Shown: positions 1-8,373 of the stretch, piece after piece
How the letters are laid out: each line of letters opens with the position of its first letter
Position numbering within the stretch: the stretch's first letter is position 1
From: Kitasatospora herbaricolor
GTDB taxonomy: Bacteria > Actinomycetota > Actinomycetes > Streptomycetales > Streptomycetaceae
NCBI RefSeq assembly: GCF_030813695.1
Contig: NZ_JAUSVA010000002.1
Coordinates: 2,294,001 to 2,358,000, forward strand
Length of the DNA: 64,000 bases
Reading direction: 5' to 3'
Program-made: the position numbers and the translations under genes
Notes under the pieces: model-generated
What the model was told of the DNA's origin: nothing
The model's input: only the letters and a program-made list of their open reading frames with translations
Databases searched by the model: none

Positions 1-1
1 C

Positions 2-520
2 CTCACCTTCAACGGCCTCTCCAAGTCCTACCGGGTGGCGGGCTTCCGCAGCGGATGGCTGGTCGTCTCCGGCCCCAAGGCCCGGGCCAAGGACTACCTG
101 GAGGGCCTGACCATGCTGGCCGGCATGCGCCTGTGCCCCAACGTCCCGGCCCAGTACGCCGTGCAGGCGGCGCTGGGCGGCCACCAGTCCATCAACGACC
201 TGGTGCTGCCGACGGGCCGGCTCGCCGAGCAGCGGGACGTCGCCTGGCGGGCCCTCAACGACATCCCCGGCGTCAGCTGCGTCAAGCCCAAGGGCGCGCT
301 CTACGCCTTCGCCAAGCTCGACCCGGCCGTGCACAAGATCGTCGACGACGAGAAGTTCGTCCTGGACCTGCTGCTCCGCGAGAAGATCCACATCGTCCAG
401 GGCACCGGCTTCAACTGGCCCCGCCCCGACCACTTCCGCTTCGTCACCCTCCCGCGGGCCGACGACCTGGAGACGGCCATCAGCCGGATCGGCCGCTTCC
501 TGACGACGTACCGGCAGTGA
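2..520 (+). CDS. alaA: Alanine aminotransferase (AlaA type), C-terminal part
   Basis: C-terminal 172 codons of a pyridoxal-phosphate aminotransferase (class I fold); the start lies outside the window. The first visible residues contain the PLP-lysine motif GLSKSYR, followed by GFRSGW. The downstream blocks MRLCPNVPAQ, GRLAEQRDVAW, IPGVSCVKPKGALYAF and GTGFNWPRPDHFRFVTLP are those of E. coli AlaA-type alanine/valine-pyruvate aminotransferases, which interconvert pyruvate and alanine with glutamate in the cytoplasm. The stop is followed after 33 bp by the convergent YnfA gene. Identification rests on family motifs; substrate preference is inferred. Confidence 0.9.
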   Translation, partial: LTFNGLSKSYRVAGFRSGWLVVSGPKARAKDYLEGLTMLAGMRLCPNVPAQYAVQAALGGHQSINDLVLPTGRLAEQRDVAWRALNDIPGVSCVKPKGALYAFAKLDPAVHKIVDDEKFVLDLLLREKIHIVQGTGFNWPRPDHFRFVTLPRADDLETAISRIGRFLTTYRQ

Positions 521-553
521 GCGGCCGGACCCGGACCGGACGCCCCGCGGGCC

Positions 554-889
554 TCAATTGCCGCGCGGGGCGTACATGATGACCACCACGCCGACCAGGC
601 AGACCAGCGCGCCGAGCACGTCGTAGCGGTCCGGCCGGTAGCCGTCCAGCGCCATCGCCCACGCCAGCGAACCGGCCACGAACACCCCTCCGTACGCCGC
701 CAGGATCCGGCCGAAGTTCGCATCCTGCTGGAGGGTGGCGACGAAGCCGTACGCCCCGAGCGCGACCACGCCCGCGCCGGCCCAGGCCCACCCCCGGTGC
801 TCCCGCACGCCCTGCCAGACCAGCCAGGCACCACCGATCTCCAGCACGGCGGCGAGGACGAACAGCAGGGCGGAGCGCAGCACGGTCAT
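554..889 (-). CDS. YnfA/UPF0060 family membrane protein
   Basis: 111-residue protein made almost entirely of four hydrophobic helices (about residues 4-24, 32-51, 62-82 and 90-107). The blocks [20 protein letters not shown] and [28 protein letters not shown] match the UPF0060/YnfA family, small four-helix inner-membrane proteins related to small multidrug resistance transporters. The length is typical of the family. Function is not established in this group; small-molecule efflux is plausible. It is monocistronic and convergent with the aminotransferase. Confidence 0.85.
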   Translation of the reverse strand: MTVLRSALLFVLAAVLEIGGAWLVWQGVREHRGWAWAGAGVVALGAYGFVATLQQDANFGRILAAYGGVFVAGSLAWAMALDGYRPDRYDVLGALVCLVGVVVIMYAPRGN

Positions 890-943
890 GCCCCGACCCT
901 ACGACGGCCCGCGGCCGGTGCCCGGCACCACTACCGGCACCCG

Positions 944-973
944 CACCGGCACCGGCACCGGCACCGGCACCGG
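944..973. repeat. (CACCGG)5 hexanucleotide tandem repeat
   Basis: Five perfect copies of CACCGG, with degenerate copies just upstream, lie between the YnfA gene start and the end of the convergent reductase gene. The tract ends 9 bp from the reductase stop. Simple-sequence slippage is the likely origin; no function is evident. Confidence 0.9.
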
Positions 974-981
974 CCGAGGGG

Positions 982-1641
982 TCACTCCACGGGCGGCGCG
1001 GTGACCACCGAGAAGTTGAAGTCCACCGGGCCGAGCACCCCGTACAGCCGGAGCCAGAGCGGCATCAGCAGCTCGGTGGCGCGGGCACTCGACAGGTCCC
1101 CCAGGTCGACGATCCGGTCCGGAGCCCAGCCGAAGGACTCCAGGATCGCCGAGACCTCGGCCTTGGCACCCGCGTCGTCGCCGCTGACGAACACGTTGTG
1201 GTGGCCCGGGACCAGACCGGGATCGACCATCACGCTGTTGTTCATCGTGTTCAGCGTCTTGACGACCCGGGTCTCCGGGAAGGCCTTCTGCAACTGCTCC
1301 GCGAGGCTGCCGCCGTCCGGCGTGACGACGCTGGGCGGGAAGCCCGCGGAGAAGTCGAGGGCGTTGGACACGTCGACCAGCACCTTGCCGCGCAGGTTGT
1401 CCGCGCCCGCGGCCTCCAGCACGGCCATCGAGACCAGGCCGCCGGTGGCGTTCACCACCAGCTCCCCGGCCGCGGCGGCGTCCGCGAAGGTGCCGTGCGC
1501 GCCGCCGTTGTCCGCGGCCCACTGCTTCGCCTCGGCGTTGTCCGCCGTACGGGAGCCGAGGGTGACCTGGTGGCCGAGCGAGACCAGCTTGCCGGCCAGC
1601 CGACGGCCGACCTCTCCGGTGCCCAGTACCGCGATCTTCAT
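982..1641 (-). CDS. NAD(P)-binding reductase, F420:NADPH oxidoreductase-like
   Basis: 219-residue Rossmann protein. The N-terminus MKIAVLGTGEVGRRLAGKL carries the GxGxxG dinucleotide motif, followed by TLGSRT (NADP-type second strand) and later VVKTLNTMNNSVM, a block typical of F420-dependent NADP oxidoreductase and related coenzyme-binding domains. The start is fixed by AAGGAG nine bases before ATG at 1641; an upstream in-frame ATG at 1665 lacks a ribosome site and overlaps it. The gene is divergent from an HxlR regulator, a usual arrangement for redox-stress flavin or NAD(P) enzymes. Whether it uses F420 or another acceptor cannot be read from sequence. Confidence 0.75.
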   Translation of the reverse strand: MKIAVLGTGEVGRRLAGKLVSLGHQVTLGSRTADNAEAKQWAADNGGAHGTFADAAAAGELVVNATGGLVSMAVLEAAGADNLRGKVLVDVSNALDFSAGFPPSVVTPDGGSLAEQLQKAFPETRVVKTLNTMNNSVMVDPGLVPGHHNVFVSGDDAGAKAEVSAILESFGWAPDRIVDLGDLSSARATELLMPLWLRLYGVLGPVDFNFSVVTAPPVE

Positions 1642-1888
1642 CTGCCTGCTCTCCTTCGTGTCCATGCGCCATCATCGTGCGGAGGCCGCGAGTTCGGCGG
1701 CCGCGGCGTCGGACCGATCATCCCGGTCGGCGGCGCCGCCGGCAGGCACTTCCCGATCTTGCTCCCGGATCGTCGCCGGATTCCGGCGCCGGGCCTCCGG
1801 GCCTCGGCGTCCGCGCTTCGGCCTCCGGGCCTCTGCCGCTCCCCGACAGGTGCTGCGGGTGACCGTAGGGCGGTACCGTCCGGGGCGG

Positions 1889-1900
1889 AAGTACGTACTT
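1889..1900. promoter_or_regulatory. Perfect palindrome AAGTACGTACTT, likely HxlR operator
   Basis: Perfect 12-bp palindrome 26 bp upstream of the HxlR-family start codon, inside the divergent region between the regulator and the reductase gene. The GTAC-centred arrangement resembles binding sites of several HxlR/MarR-like redox regulators. Autoregulation and control of the reductase are inferred from position only. Confidence 0.55.
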
Positions 1901-1926
1901 TTCGGTGCCTGTCCCGGGGGAGAGCG

Positions 1927-2280
1927 ATGGAACCCGACGTGTTCGACCCCCGGTGCGGGTCCCGCGAGGTGCTCGGCCTGATCGCCGACCGGTGGAGCGC
2001 CCTGGTCCTCTACGCCCTGCGCGGCCGCACCCTGCGCCACGCCGAACTGCAGCGGGCGATCGGCGGGGTCAGCCAGAAGATGCTCACCCAGACGCTCCGG
2101 AGCCTGGAGGCCGACGGCATCGTCCGCCGGGTGTCCTTCCCCGTGGTGCCGCCGCACGTCGAGTACTCGCTCACCCCGCTCGGCGACACCCTCTCCCCGC
2201 TGCTGGCCGAGCTCTGCCGCTGGGCGGAGACCCACCTCGACGAGATCCGGTCCGCCCGCGCCGGGGACGCCACCGGGTAG
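1927..2280 (+). CDS. HxlR-family winged-helix regulator
   Basis: 117-residue DNA-binding protein. Residues 9-95 form the HxlR-type winged helix: cysteine-containing N-terminus (DPRCGS), IADRWSALVLYAL, LRHAELQRAIGGVSQKMLTQTLRSLEADGIVRR, then the wing VPPHVEYSLTPLG. The single N-terminal cysteine is the position used by several family members to sense electrophiles or oxidants. ATG at 1927 is preceded by GGGGGAG. The neighbouring divergent reductase and the palindrome at 1889-1900 suggest a sensor/target pair. Confidence 0.85.
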   Translation: MEPDVFDPRCGSREVLGLIADRWSALVLYALRGRTLRHAELQRAIGGVSQKMLTQTLRSLEADGIVRRVSFPVVPPHVEYSLTPLGDTLSPLLAELCRWAETHLDEIRSARAGDATG

Positions 2281-2307
2281 CTGCCGGGTGCCCGCCGGGA
2301 AGCTACC
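2276..2307 (+). terminator. Hairpin after the HxlR gene
   Basis: GGTAGCT at the stop codon pairs with AGCTACC 18 bases later, with an inner CGGG/CCCG stem. There is no U-run, as is usual in this GC range. Position immediately after the stop supports a terminator. Confidence 0.5.
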
Positions 2308-2664
2308 GGCCCGAGGGGCGGCCCGCAGCCGTCCACCCGGAAGCCGTCACCCGCCCGGGCGACCCGCCGCCACCGCGCGGATCAGCACCGGGGCCCCGAC
2401 CGGCGGCCGGCACCGGCCGGACAGCACGCGGGCAACCCCGTTGGCGGGCCCGGGACGCACCCGCCGCCGCCCCGGGCCGACGGCCCCGCACCGGGCCGGC
2501 GTCGCCCGCCGACCCCGGCCCGCACAGGGGACCACTCGGACGAAGGGCACCCCGCACCTGCGGCGTAAGGTGCGAGGAGGCGACCGGCGGCCCCACCTCC
2601 GTCGCCGCGACACCCTCGCACCACCTTCCCCGAACGTCCCCACTCCCCCGGAAGGCCCACCCTC
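2308..2664. other. Gene-free interval upstream of peroxiredoxin
   Basis: About 357 bp with no supportable gene; readable frames here have no family similarity and lie in GC-rich low-complexity sequence. The interval should hold the peroxiredoxin promoter, but I see no convincing -35/-10 pair or operator. Confidence 0.5.
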
Positions 2665-3147
2665 ATGCCCAAGCCCCCCGAGCCCGGCAGCCGAGCCCCC
2701 GAGTTCACCCTGCCCGGCGTCCTGCTCGACGAGGACATCGCCGAACGCCGCGACTACCGCCTCACCGAGGCCAAGGGCAACCCGCTCGTCCTGGTCTTCT
2801 ACCCCGGCGACGACACCACCGTCTGCACCAAGCAGCTCTGCTCCTACACCTCGGACCTGGACCGCTTCAAGGACCTCGGCGCCACCGTCTGGGGCATCAG
2901 CCCGCAGGACCTCGACAGCCACGAGCGCTTCGCCCGCAAGCACCAGCTGGCCTTCCCCCTGCTCGCCGACACCGACCGCGCCATCGCCCGCGCCTACGGC
3001 ATCGCCGTCCCCGGCCTCGGCCTGCGCCGTTCGGTCTTCATCCTGGACGGCGACGGCACCGTCCGCTGGAAGCACGTCGCCCTGGCCGGCCTGACCTTCC
3101 AGCACAGCGACACCCTCACCGCGCAGTTGGCGGCCCTGAAGGGCTGA
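2665..3147 (+). CDS. bcp: Thiol peroxidase, Bcp/PrxQ family
   Basis: 160-residue peroxiredoxin of the AhpC/TSA thioredoxin fold, reducing hydroperoxides in the cytoplasm with thioredoxin as likely reductant. FYPGDDTTVCTKQLC carries the peroxidatic Cys54 and a second cysteine five residues later (Cys59), the PrxQ/Bcp arrangement of an atypical 2-Cys enzyme. WGISPQDLDSHERFARKHQLAFPLLAD and the C-terminal RRSVFILDGDGTVRWKHV are family blocks. It appears monocistronic. Confidence 0.9.
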   Translation: MPKPPEPGSRAPEFTLPGVLLDEDIAERRDYRLTEAKGNPLVLVFYPGDDTTVCTKQLCSYTSDLDRFKDLGATVWGISPQDLDSHERFARKHQLAFPLLADTDRAIARAYGIAVPGLGLRRSVFILDGDGTVRWKHVALAGLTFQHSDTLTAQLAALKG

Positions 3148-3394
3148 CCGGGCGGGCGGCGCCGCCGGCCCGGGCGGCCAACCCGCCGGAGCGCGAGCGG
3201 CCGCGCCCGTCGGGATGGACGAATTCCGCGTGGCGCCGCCCGAAGCCGCCGCCGAACCGCTCCCCCGGACCGGGACCGGCTCGGCCGTACCGGCGGCGGA
3301 GAAATCCACTGATGTCCAGTCACTCCTCCTTGATAGCGTCCGAACTGCTCGGCACATCGTGCCGTCGGTGCCGATTCCTGGGAGGAATTCCTAC

Positions 3395-4948
3395 ATGTCC
3401 CTTTTCCTGACGGGCCGGGCGTCCGCGACGCCGATCCTCCACGCAGCCGCGCGCCCGCCGCGGACCCGCCGCCGCATCGGGTCAGGCGTCGCGGTGCTGC
3501 TCGCCGCCGGCGCCGTCCTGATACCCGCCCAGGCGTCCTTCGCGAGCGCCGGTTCCGCAGGAACGGCGGCGCTCCCGGCGGACGTCTTCCCGCCCACCAC
3601 GCCCACGGTCACCTCCTGGGACGGGCACAGCCTGGAGGTCGGAGACGTCCCCGCGGGCGTCACCCGCCGGATCAGGTTCACCTCCAGTGACGACCAGGGT
3701 CTGGCCGGCTTCTGCTACAGCGTCAACAGCCCGTTGCCGAACCGGTCCGGGTGCGGCGGCTACTGGGCCGCGGCCGGACCGGACGGGGCCGCCGTCGTGA
3801 GCGTCGTCCCGGTCCTCTGGCCGACGAACACCCTGACCGTCCAGGCCTTCGACAAGGCGGGGAACACCACATCGGCCGGCGTCCAGATCGTGACCGCCCC
3901 GAACACCACCGCCCAAGTACCCGTCACCTCGCTCACCAGGGCCGCCAACGACACCCTCGTCGCTGTCCGGAACAACGGAGACGGCAGTCTCCGGGCCACC
4001 AACCAGTCGAGCCCCAGCTCGGGTTTCCGGTCCTGGTACCAGGTCGGCTCCACCGGTCACCGCGGCACCCCGGCGACCGTTCTCTCCCCGGCGGCCGGTG
4101 GCACCGTGCACGCCTTCGTGCGCGACAGCGACTACCGCATGACCGATTACGCGCAGTCCGGGCCGACTTCGTCGTTCGGCACGGGATTCACGATGGGAGG
4201 GCTGTACGACACCTTCTCCGGTGATCCGGCGGTCGTTCTGGCCGCCGACGGGACGATCGTCGTCGCGGCCGTCGACACCATCGGCAACCTGAAAGTCGCC
4301 CGGCAGTCGTCCCCCGGCGGCGATTTCGGGTCCTGGGCAACGGTCGGCACCGGGGTCACCGGCGCCGTGAGCGCCGTCCTGTCACCTGCCGCAGGCGGCA
4401 CCGTCCAGGTGCTCGCACGCTCCGTGGACGGCCACCTCAAGGCCTTCGCCGAGACCGGCCCGGGCTCGCCCCTGAGCGCCGGCCCGGCGCTCCCCTCCGG
4501 ATCGCCCTACTTCGCGGGCGACCCCGCCGTCACCGTGTCGGCGGGCGGCGGCCTGATCGTCGCGGCGGTCGACGTCAACGGCGACGTCTGGGCCACCGAC
4601 CAGGCCCCGACCGGCGGCGACTTCCGCTACTGGTACAAGGTCAGCCTCTTCGGCGGACTCTCCGGCGCGACCAGCCTGGTGCTCTCCCCCGGCGCCAACG
4701 GCACCGTCAACATCGTCGCCCGCACCACCGACGGCCACATCGCGCTCTTCGGACAGAGCGGCCCCACCTCCGGCTTCAGCACCGGCGCCTACCTCGGCAG
4801 CAACAGCCCCGTCTTCTCCGGCGACCCGCGCGTCGCCCTCGCCGCCAACGGCTCGATGATCGTCACGGCCACCGACACCTCCGGCACCACCTGGGCCGTC
4901 GACCAGCCCGCACCCGGCGCCGACTTCCGCAGCTGGTACCGCCTCTGA
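3395..4948 (+). CDS. Secreted lectin-like beta-propeller repeat protein
   Basis: 517-residue exported protein. ATG at 3395 follows GGAGG by nine bases and opens a signal peptide with an arginine-rich n-region, a hydrophobic core (GVAVLLAAGAVLIPAQ) and an alanine-rich cleavage region near residue 55. Residues 60-175 resemble a beta-sandwich. From about residue 180 to the end runs a repeat array in which blades of GDPAVVLAADGTIVVAAVD/TWAxDQ type alternate with VLSPAAGGTVxxxAR/GHLKAFxQxGPxS type, with a period of about 90 residues. This pattern resembles the PLL-type lectin propellers. A carbohydrate- or surface-binding role is inferred; no catalytic motif is seen. Confidence 0.7.
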   Translation: MSLFLTGRASATPILHAAARPPRTRRRIGSGVAVLLAAGAVLIPAQASFASAGSAGTAALPADVFPPTTPTVTSWDGHSLEVGDVPAGVTRRIRFTSSDDQGLAGFCYSVNSPLPNRSGCGGYWAAAGPDGAAVVSVVPVLWPTNTLTVQAFDKAGNTTSAGVQIVTAPNTTAQVPVTSLTRAANDTLVAVRNNGDGSLRATNQSSPSSGFRSWYQVGSTGHRGTPATVLSPAAGGTVHAFVRDSDYRMTDYAQSGPTSSFGTGFTMGGLYDTFSGDPAVVLAADGTIVVAAVDTIGNLKVARQSSPGGDFGSWATVGTGVTGAVSAVLSPAAGGTVQVLARSVDGHLKAFAETGPGSPLSAGPALPSGSPYFAGDPAVTVSAGGGLIVAAVDVNGDVWATDQAPTGGDFRYWYKVSLFGGLSGATSLVLSPGANGTVNIVARTTDGHIALFGQSGPTSGFSTGAYLGSNSPVFSGDPRVALAANGSMIVTATDTSGTTWAVDQPAPGADFRSWYRL

Positions 4949-4955
4949 TCCCACT

Positions 4956-5002
4956 GCCCCGGTGCCCGGCCTCCCCGCTGCACGGGGACCGGGCACCGGG
5001 GC
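4956..5002. terminator. Bidirectional terminator between convergent genes
   Basis: Fourteen-base arms GCCCCGGTGCCCGG and its complement enclose an inner TCCCCG/CGGGGA stem with a 5-base loop. It begins 8 bp after the propeller gene and faces the convergent phosphatase gene. Confidence 0.85.
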
Positions 5003-5156
5003 ATCCACGGGACCACCTGCTGGATCCTCGGGCAGGGAAGTCCTGGTCCCGGATGCGTTCCCGGCAGGGGCCCGCCCGCAGGACCGCGATCGGGCCTCGG
5101 GGGCCACGATCGTGACCCCCGGAGCCCGCCCACCCGTCCCGGCGATGCGCCGAGGC

Positions 5157-6815
5157 CTACCAGCCCCAGCCGCCGCCCTCGCCGTCGTCGTCGGTCTTGC
5201 CGTCCCAGCCCTCGCCGACCTTGCGGAGGATGGTGTAGTGGTCGACCTGGGTGCCGTTCTCGGCCAGGGCGGTGACCTTCATCTCGGACTTCTGGCCCAG
5301 GTGGGCCGGGGTGACGTCGACCTTGATGAAGGAGTAGCCGGTGTAGCGCACCCGCGACCACTCGACCGTCTCGGTGACCTTCACGCCGCCCTGGGCGAAG
5401 TGGTAGGTGTTCACCGAGTCCTGGTGGTTCTCGTGGCCCTCGTAGGTGTCGGGGGCGTCGAAGCTGTACAGGCTGCGGCCGGCCGCGCCCGCGGTCACGT
5501 ACACCACGCCGTCCTTGGCGGGCTCGACGGTGGCGCCGCTGGGCACCGCCTTGGAGACCTTGTTGCCGAGGATCGCGTCGGTGCGCTCGTAGACGTGGTT
5601 GTGACCGTTGATCACCAGGTCCACCCGGTACTTCTCGAACAGCGGCACCCAGGCCTCGCGGACCCCGCCCTCGGAGGCGTGCTGGTGGGTGGTGGAGAAG
5701 GCGCAGTGGTGGAAGAAGACGACGATGAAGTCGACGGTCTCGTCGTTCCGCAGGTCCTTGAGCCGGCGCTCCAGCCACTTGGTCTGCTTGCCCGCCGAGA
5801 TGCCGAGGTTGGCCGGGATCTCGTAGGAGACGTCGTTGGCGTCCAGCGAGATGACGCCGACGTTCTTGTACCGGAAGGTGTAGACGCCGGGGACGGTGCG
5901 CGGGTCCGGGCCGTTGTCCGGCAGGAAGAAGCGGTGGTTCTCGCCGCCGTAGCCGTTCGCCGAGTACCAGGCCTCCATGTCGTGGTTGCCGTAGGAGACC
6001 ATCCACGGGACCTTGGAGGCGACCGTCTCGGTCTGCGCGAGGAAGGCGTCCCAGGTGGTGGCGTTGAACGCGGCCTTGTCCGAGTCCTGGCCGGAGCCGG
6101 CCGCGTCGGCGTAGCAGATGTCGCCGGCGTGCAGGTGGAAGGCCGGGTTCTGGGCCAGGATGATGTGGTCGTTGCTGGCCGCGTGGGCGCTGACGCCCTG
6201 GTCGCCGAAGGCCGTGAAGGTGAACGGCTCGTAGACCTTGCCCCACATGTGCTCGCGGGCGGGCGCGGTGCGGAAGGTGCTCAGGGTGGAGACGGCCTGC
6301 TGGGAGGCCGGGTCGAAGCCCTGGTGGCCGACGCCGTAGTAGTACGTGGTGTCTGGCTGCAGGTCCTCCAGCGCGACGTGCAGGTAGTACTGGTCGACCG
6401 GGGCGCCGGTCTGGACGAGCGCCGGCGTGTGCAGGGCGCGCACCTCGGCGGCGACCTTGTGGCTGAGGTCCCACGGCTGCTTGCCGAAGCGCAGGAAGGG
6501 CTTCTTGACCGGCGCGGGGACCTGCCAGGAGATCCGGAACTGGGTGTCCGGCTCGGGCCCGAAGGAGAGGTGACGGCCGATCGGGGCGACCAGCGAACCG
6601 TCGATGCCGTCCGTGGTGGCGACCGGCGCCGGCTGCGGGGCGGCGGAGGCGCTGCCGGTGCCGAGCGTGCCGCCCACCGCGAGCGCGCCGACGGTGATGG
6701 CGCCGGTGCGCAGCATCCGGCGGCGGGAGAAGCGGCTGCGGAGGTACTCGTGCTGCTCCGCCATGCTCATACGGTCGGCGAGCTTCTCGGGCACGCCCAT
6801 GCGTGGGATATCCAT
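5157..6815 (-). CDS. Tat-exported purple acid phosphatase-like metallophosphoesterase
   Basis: 552-residue extracellular phosphoesterase. The N-terminus carries a twin-arginine signal (SRRRMLRTGAITVGA, about residues 30-45) ending in an SASAAP-type cleavage site. An N-terminal fibronectin-like domain (ISWQVPAPVKKP to TYYYGVG) precedes the calcineurin-like metallophosphatase domain with the ordered metal motifs FGDQG, HAGDICYAD, SYGNHDME, FFHH and NGHNHVYER, as in purple acid phosphatases. The C-terminus is Gly/Asp-rich. It should release phosphate from organic esters outside the cell. ATG at 6815 was chosen as the first start before the Tat signal; an in-frame ATG four codons later is also possible. 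A candidate PHO box lies 30-51 bp upstream. Confidence 0.88.
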   Translation of the reverse strand: MDIPRMGVPEKLADRMSMAEQHEYLRSRFSRRRMLRTGAITVGALAVGGTLGTGSASAAPQPAPVATTDGIDGSLVAPIGRHLSFGPEPDTQFRISWQVPAPVKKPFLRFGKQPWDLSHKVAAEVRALHTPALVQTGAPVDQYYLHVALEDLQPDTTYYYGVGHQGFDPASQQAVSTLSTFRTAPAREHMWGKVYEPFTFTAFGDQGVSAHAASNDHIILAQNPAFHLHAGDICYADAAGSGQDSDKAAFNATTWDAFLAQTETVASKVPWMVSYGNHDMEAWYSANGYGGENHRFFLPDNGPDPRTVPGVYTFRYKNVGVISLDANDVSYEIPANLGISAGKQTKWLERRLKDLRNDETVDFIVVFFHHCAFSTTHQHASEGGVREAWVPLFEKYRVDLVINGHNHVYERTDAILGNKVSKAVPSGATVEPAKDGVVYVTAGAAGRSLYSFDAPDTYEGHENHQDSVNTYHFAQGGVKVTETVEWSRVRYTGYSFIKVDVTPAHLGQKSEMKVTALAENGTQVDHYTILRKVGEGWDGKTDDDGEGGGWGW

Positions 6816-6844
6816 GGCCCGGACTTTCGCAGCGCCGGATTGCC

Positions 6845-6866
6845 CGGACACGGACATCCGGTGAAC
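6845..6866 (-). promoter_or_regulatory. Candidate PHO box upstream of acid phosphatase
   Basis: On the minus strand GTTCACC is followed by four bases and then GTCCGTG, an 11-bp-period direct repeat of the kind bound by PhoP in streptomycetes (GTTCACC units). The second unit is a poor match. Placement ahead of a secreted phosphatase supports it. Confidence 0.35.
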
Positions 6867-6887
6867 GGGCTCCGGCGCGCCGCCCAT

Positions 6888-6905
6888 TCGAACTCCAATG
6901 TTCGA
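6888..6905. promoter_or_regulatory. Inverted repeat TCGAAC-N6-GTTCGA
   Basis: Perfect 6-bp arms separated by six bases, 72 bp upstream of the phosphatase start. It is a candidate operator; no regulator gene adjoins it. Confidence 0.35.
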
Positions 6906-7023
6906 CCATGGCCTGGCAAAATGCCCCCCGCCCCGCGGCGCACCAGGCCCCCGGGCCCCACCGGGCGGCCGGTGGAGGGTTCTCACGCCGGCTCAGTCCG
7001 GGCATCCGGGGGCGACGGCCGGT

Positions 7024-7473
7024 TCAGTGCACGCAGAACTCGTTGCCCTCCGGGTCCTGCATGACGCTGTAGCAGGAGCCCGTGTCGGGCGAGTCCTCGC
7101 TCCGCAGCCGGGTGGCGCCGAGCTGCTCCAGCCGGGCGGCCTCGGCATGGACCCGCTCCCGGCGGGTCTCGAACGGGACGCCGCGGCCGCCGCTGACACC
7201 GAGGTCGGGGTGCAGGCGGTTCTTCACCGCCTTGCTCTCTGGCACCTGCTGGAACCAGATCCGCGGGCCGGTGCCGTCCGGGTCGACGATCGAGTCGCTG
7301 CAGTCCCCCGTCCCGAGTTCCTCCTCGGGCACGCCCTGGTCGAGCCAGTAGGCCCGCCAGGTCGGGAACGGCGCGGGCGCGGGTTCGATCCGGTACCCGA
7401 GGGCGGCGGCCCAGAAGGCGGCGAGCCGGTCGGGCTCCGCGCAGTCCACGGTCAGCTGGAGCTTGGGTTTCAT
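7024..7473 (-). CDS. VOC/glyoxalase-like domain protein
   Basis: 149-residue protein with two beta-alpha-beta-beta-beta modules of the vicinal oxygen chelate superfamily. Module 1 is QLTVDCAEPDRLAAFWAAALGY; module 2 includes GGRGVPFETRRERVHAEAARLEQLGA and ends SVMQDPEGNEFCVH. The segment RIWFQQVPESKAVKNRLHPDL is characteristic of the actinobacterial VOC subgroup often annotated glyoxalase-like. Substrate is unknown; these proteins may be enzymes or small-molecule binders. The start ATG at 7473 follows directly on the first beta strand. Confidence 0.8.
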   Translation of the reverse strand: MKPKLQLTVDCAEPDRLAAFWAAALGYRIEPAPAPFPTWRAYWLDQGVPEEELGTGDCSDSIVDPDGTGPRIWFQQVPESKAVKNRLHPDLGVSGGRGVPFETRRERVHAEAARLEQLGATRLRSEDSPDTGSCYSVMQDPEGNEFCVH

Positions 7474-7574
7474 GACGGACAGCCAACAACAGCGCCGTCG
7501 CGAAGGCCAGCCCCCGCGCGCCGGACGGCCGTCGTGTCCGCGTGGCGGACCGCCCGGTCGGGACGTGACGGCCG

Positions 7575-8150
7575 TCAGGCCCGGCGGACGCCCAGTCCGT
7601 CGAGGGTGAGGTCGAGGAGCCGTTCGGCCTGGGCGCGCTGCTCGGGCCGGCCCGAGGCGAGAGCGATGCCACTGAGGGCGGCGAACATGTCGGACGCACC
7701 GATGTCCGAGCGGATGGTGCCGGCCGCCACCGCGGCGTCCATCAGCGAGGTGAGGGCTTCGAGCATCATCCGGCGGCTGTGGTCGTAGGGGTCGACACCG
7801 GACGCGACGACGGCGCGCAGGGCCTCGGCCATGCCGAGCTTGGCGCTCGCGTAGTCGAGGAAGCGGCCCGTCCAGGCCCGAAGGGCGTCCTGCGGTGGCA
7901 TGGTCGCCAGCAGTTCCGGGGCGGCGTCGCAGAGCCGGCTCAGCTCGTTGCGGTAGGCGGCCTCGATCAGGAGCTCCCGGGTGGGGAAGTTCCGGTAGAG
8001 GGTGCCGGTGCCCACGCCGGCCTCCTTGGCGATGCGTTCGAGGTGCGCGTCCAGGCCCTGTTCGGCGAAGACGCGCGTGGCGGCGGCCAGGATCCTGTCG
8101 CGGTTGCGCTGCGCGTCCGCGCGCAGCGGGCGCCCTGCGTCGGTAGCCAT
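7575..8150 (-). CDS. TetR-family repressor
   Basis: 191-residue regulator. Residues 8-58 form the TetR helix-turn-helix (RDRILAAATRVFAEQGLDAHLERIAKEAGVGTGTLYRNFPTRELLIEAAY), followed by an all-helical ligand domain rich in Leu/Ala. ATG at 8150 has AGGAG ten bases upstream. It is divergent from an SDR gene, and the interval between them holds a near-perfect palindrome (8181-8202). Autorepression and control of the SDR gene are inferred. Confidence 0.9.
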   Translation of the reverse strand: MATDAGRPLRADAQRNRDRILAAATRVFAEQGLDAHLERIAKEAGVGTGTLYRNFPTRELLIEAAYRNELSRLCDAAPELLATMPPQDALRAWTGRFLDYASAKLGMAEALRAVVASGVDPYDHSRRMMLEALTSLMDAAVAAGTIRSDIGASDMFAALSGIALASGRPEQRAQAERLLDLTLDGLGVRRA

Positions 8151-8180
8151 TTCGTCGTCTCTCCTGTCGTCTCCGCTTGC

Positions 8181-8202
8181 TAACCGGAGGCGCCTCCACT
8201 TA
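8181..8202. promoter_or_regulatory. 22-bp TetR operator candidate, with a second half-site at 8221-8231
   Basis: The core GGAGGCGCCTCC (8186-8197) is a perfect palindrome, and the extended 22-bp site has 10 of 12 matching positions per arm (TAACCGGAGGCG against TAAGTGGAGGCG). The 11-mer GGCGCCTCCAC recurs at 8189-8199 and 8221-8231, 32 bp apart. The cluster lies 31 bp upstream of the TetR start. Confidence 0.7.
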
Positions 8203-8373
8203 CCGTGGAGCGAAAGCGGCGGCGCCTCCACATCCACTCTAGGCGAGGCCCCCGACCCCTCGGTCGAGGGCGCCTTCGGCCTGCCCGGACCCGCGTCGTG
8301 GACACGCACGCCGCGCCCCGAACCCACGGCCCGCTGCACGGCGGGCACCGACGAACCGTCAGAGGAGAAGCAC

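Noticed and set aside
4962..7064. Plus-strand open frame of 700 codons opposite the acid phosphatase
   Set aside because: Shadow of the phosphatase gene; no motif and atypical codon-position GC.
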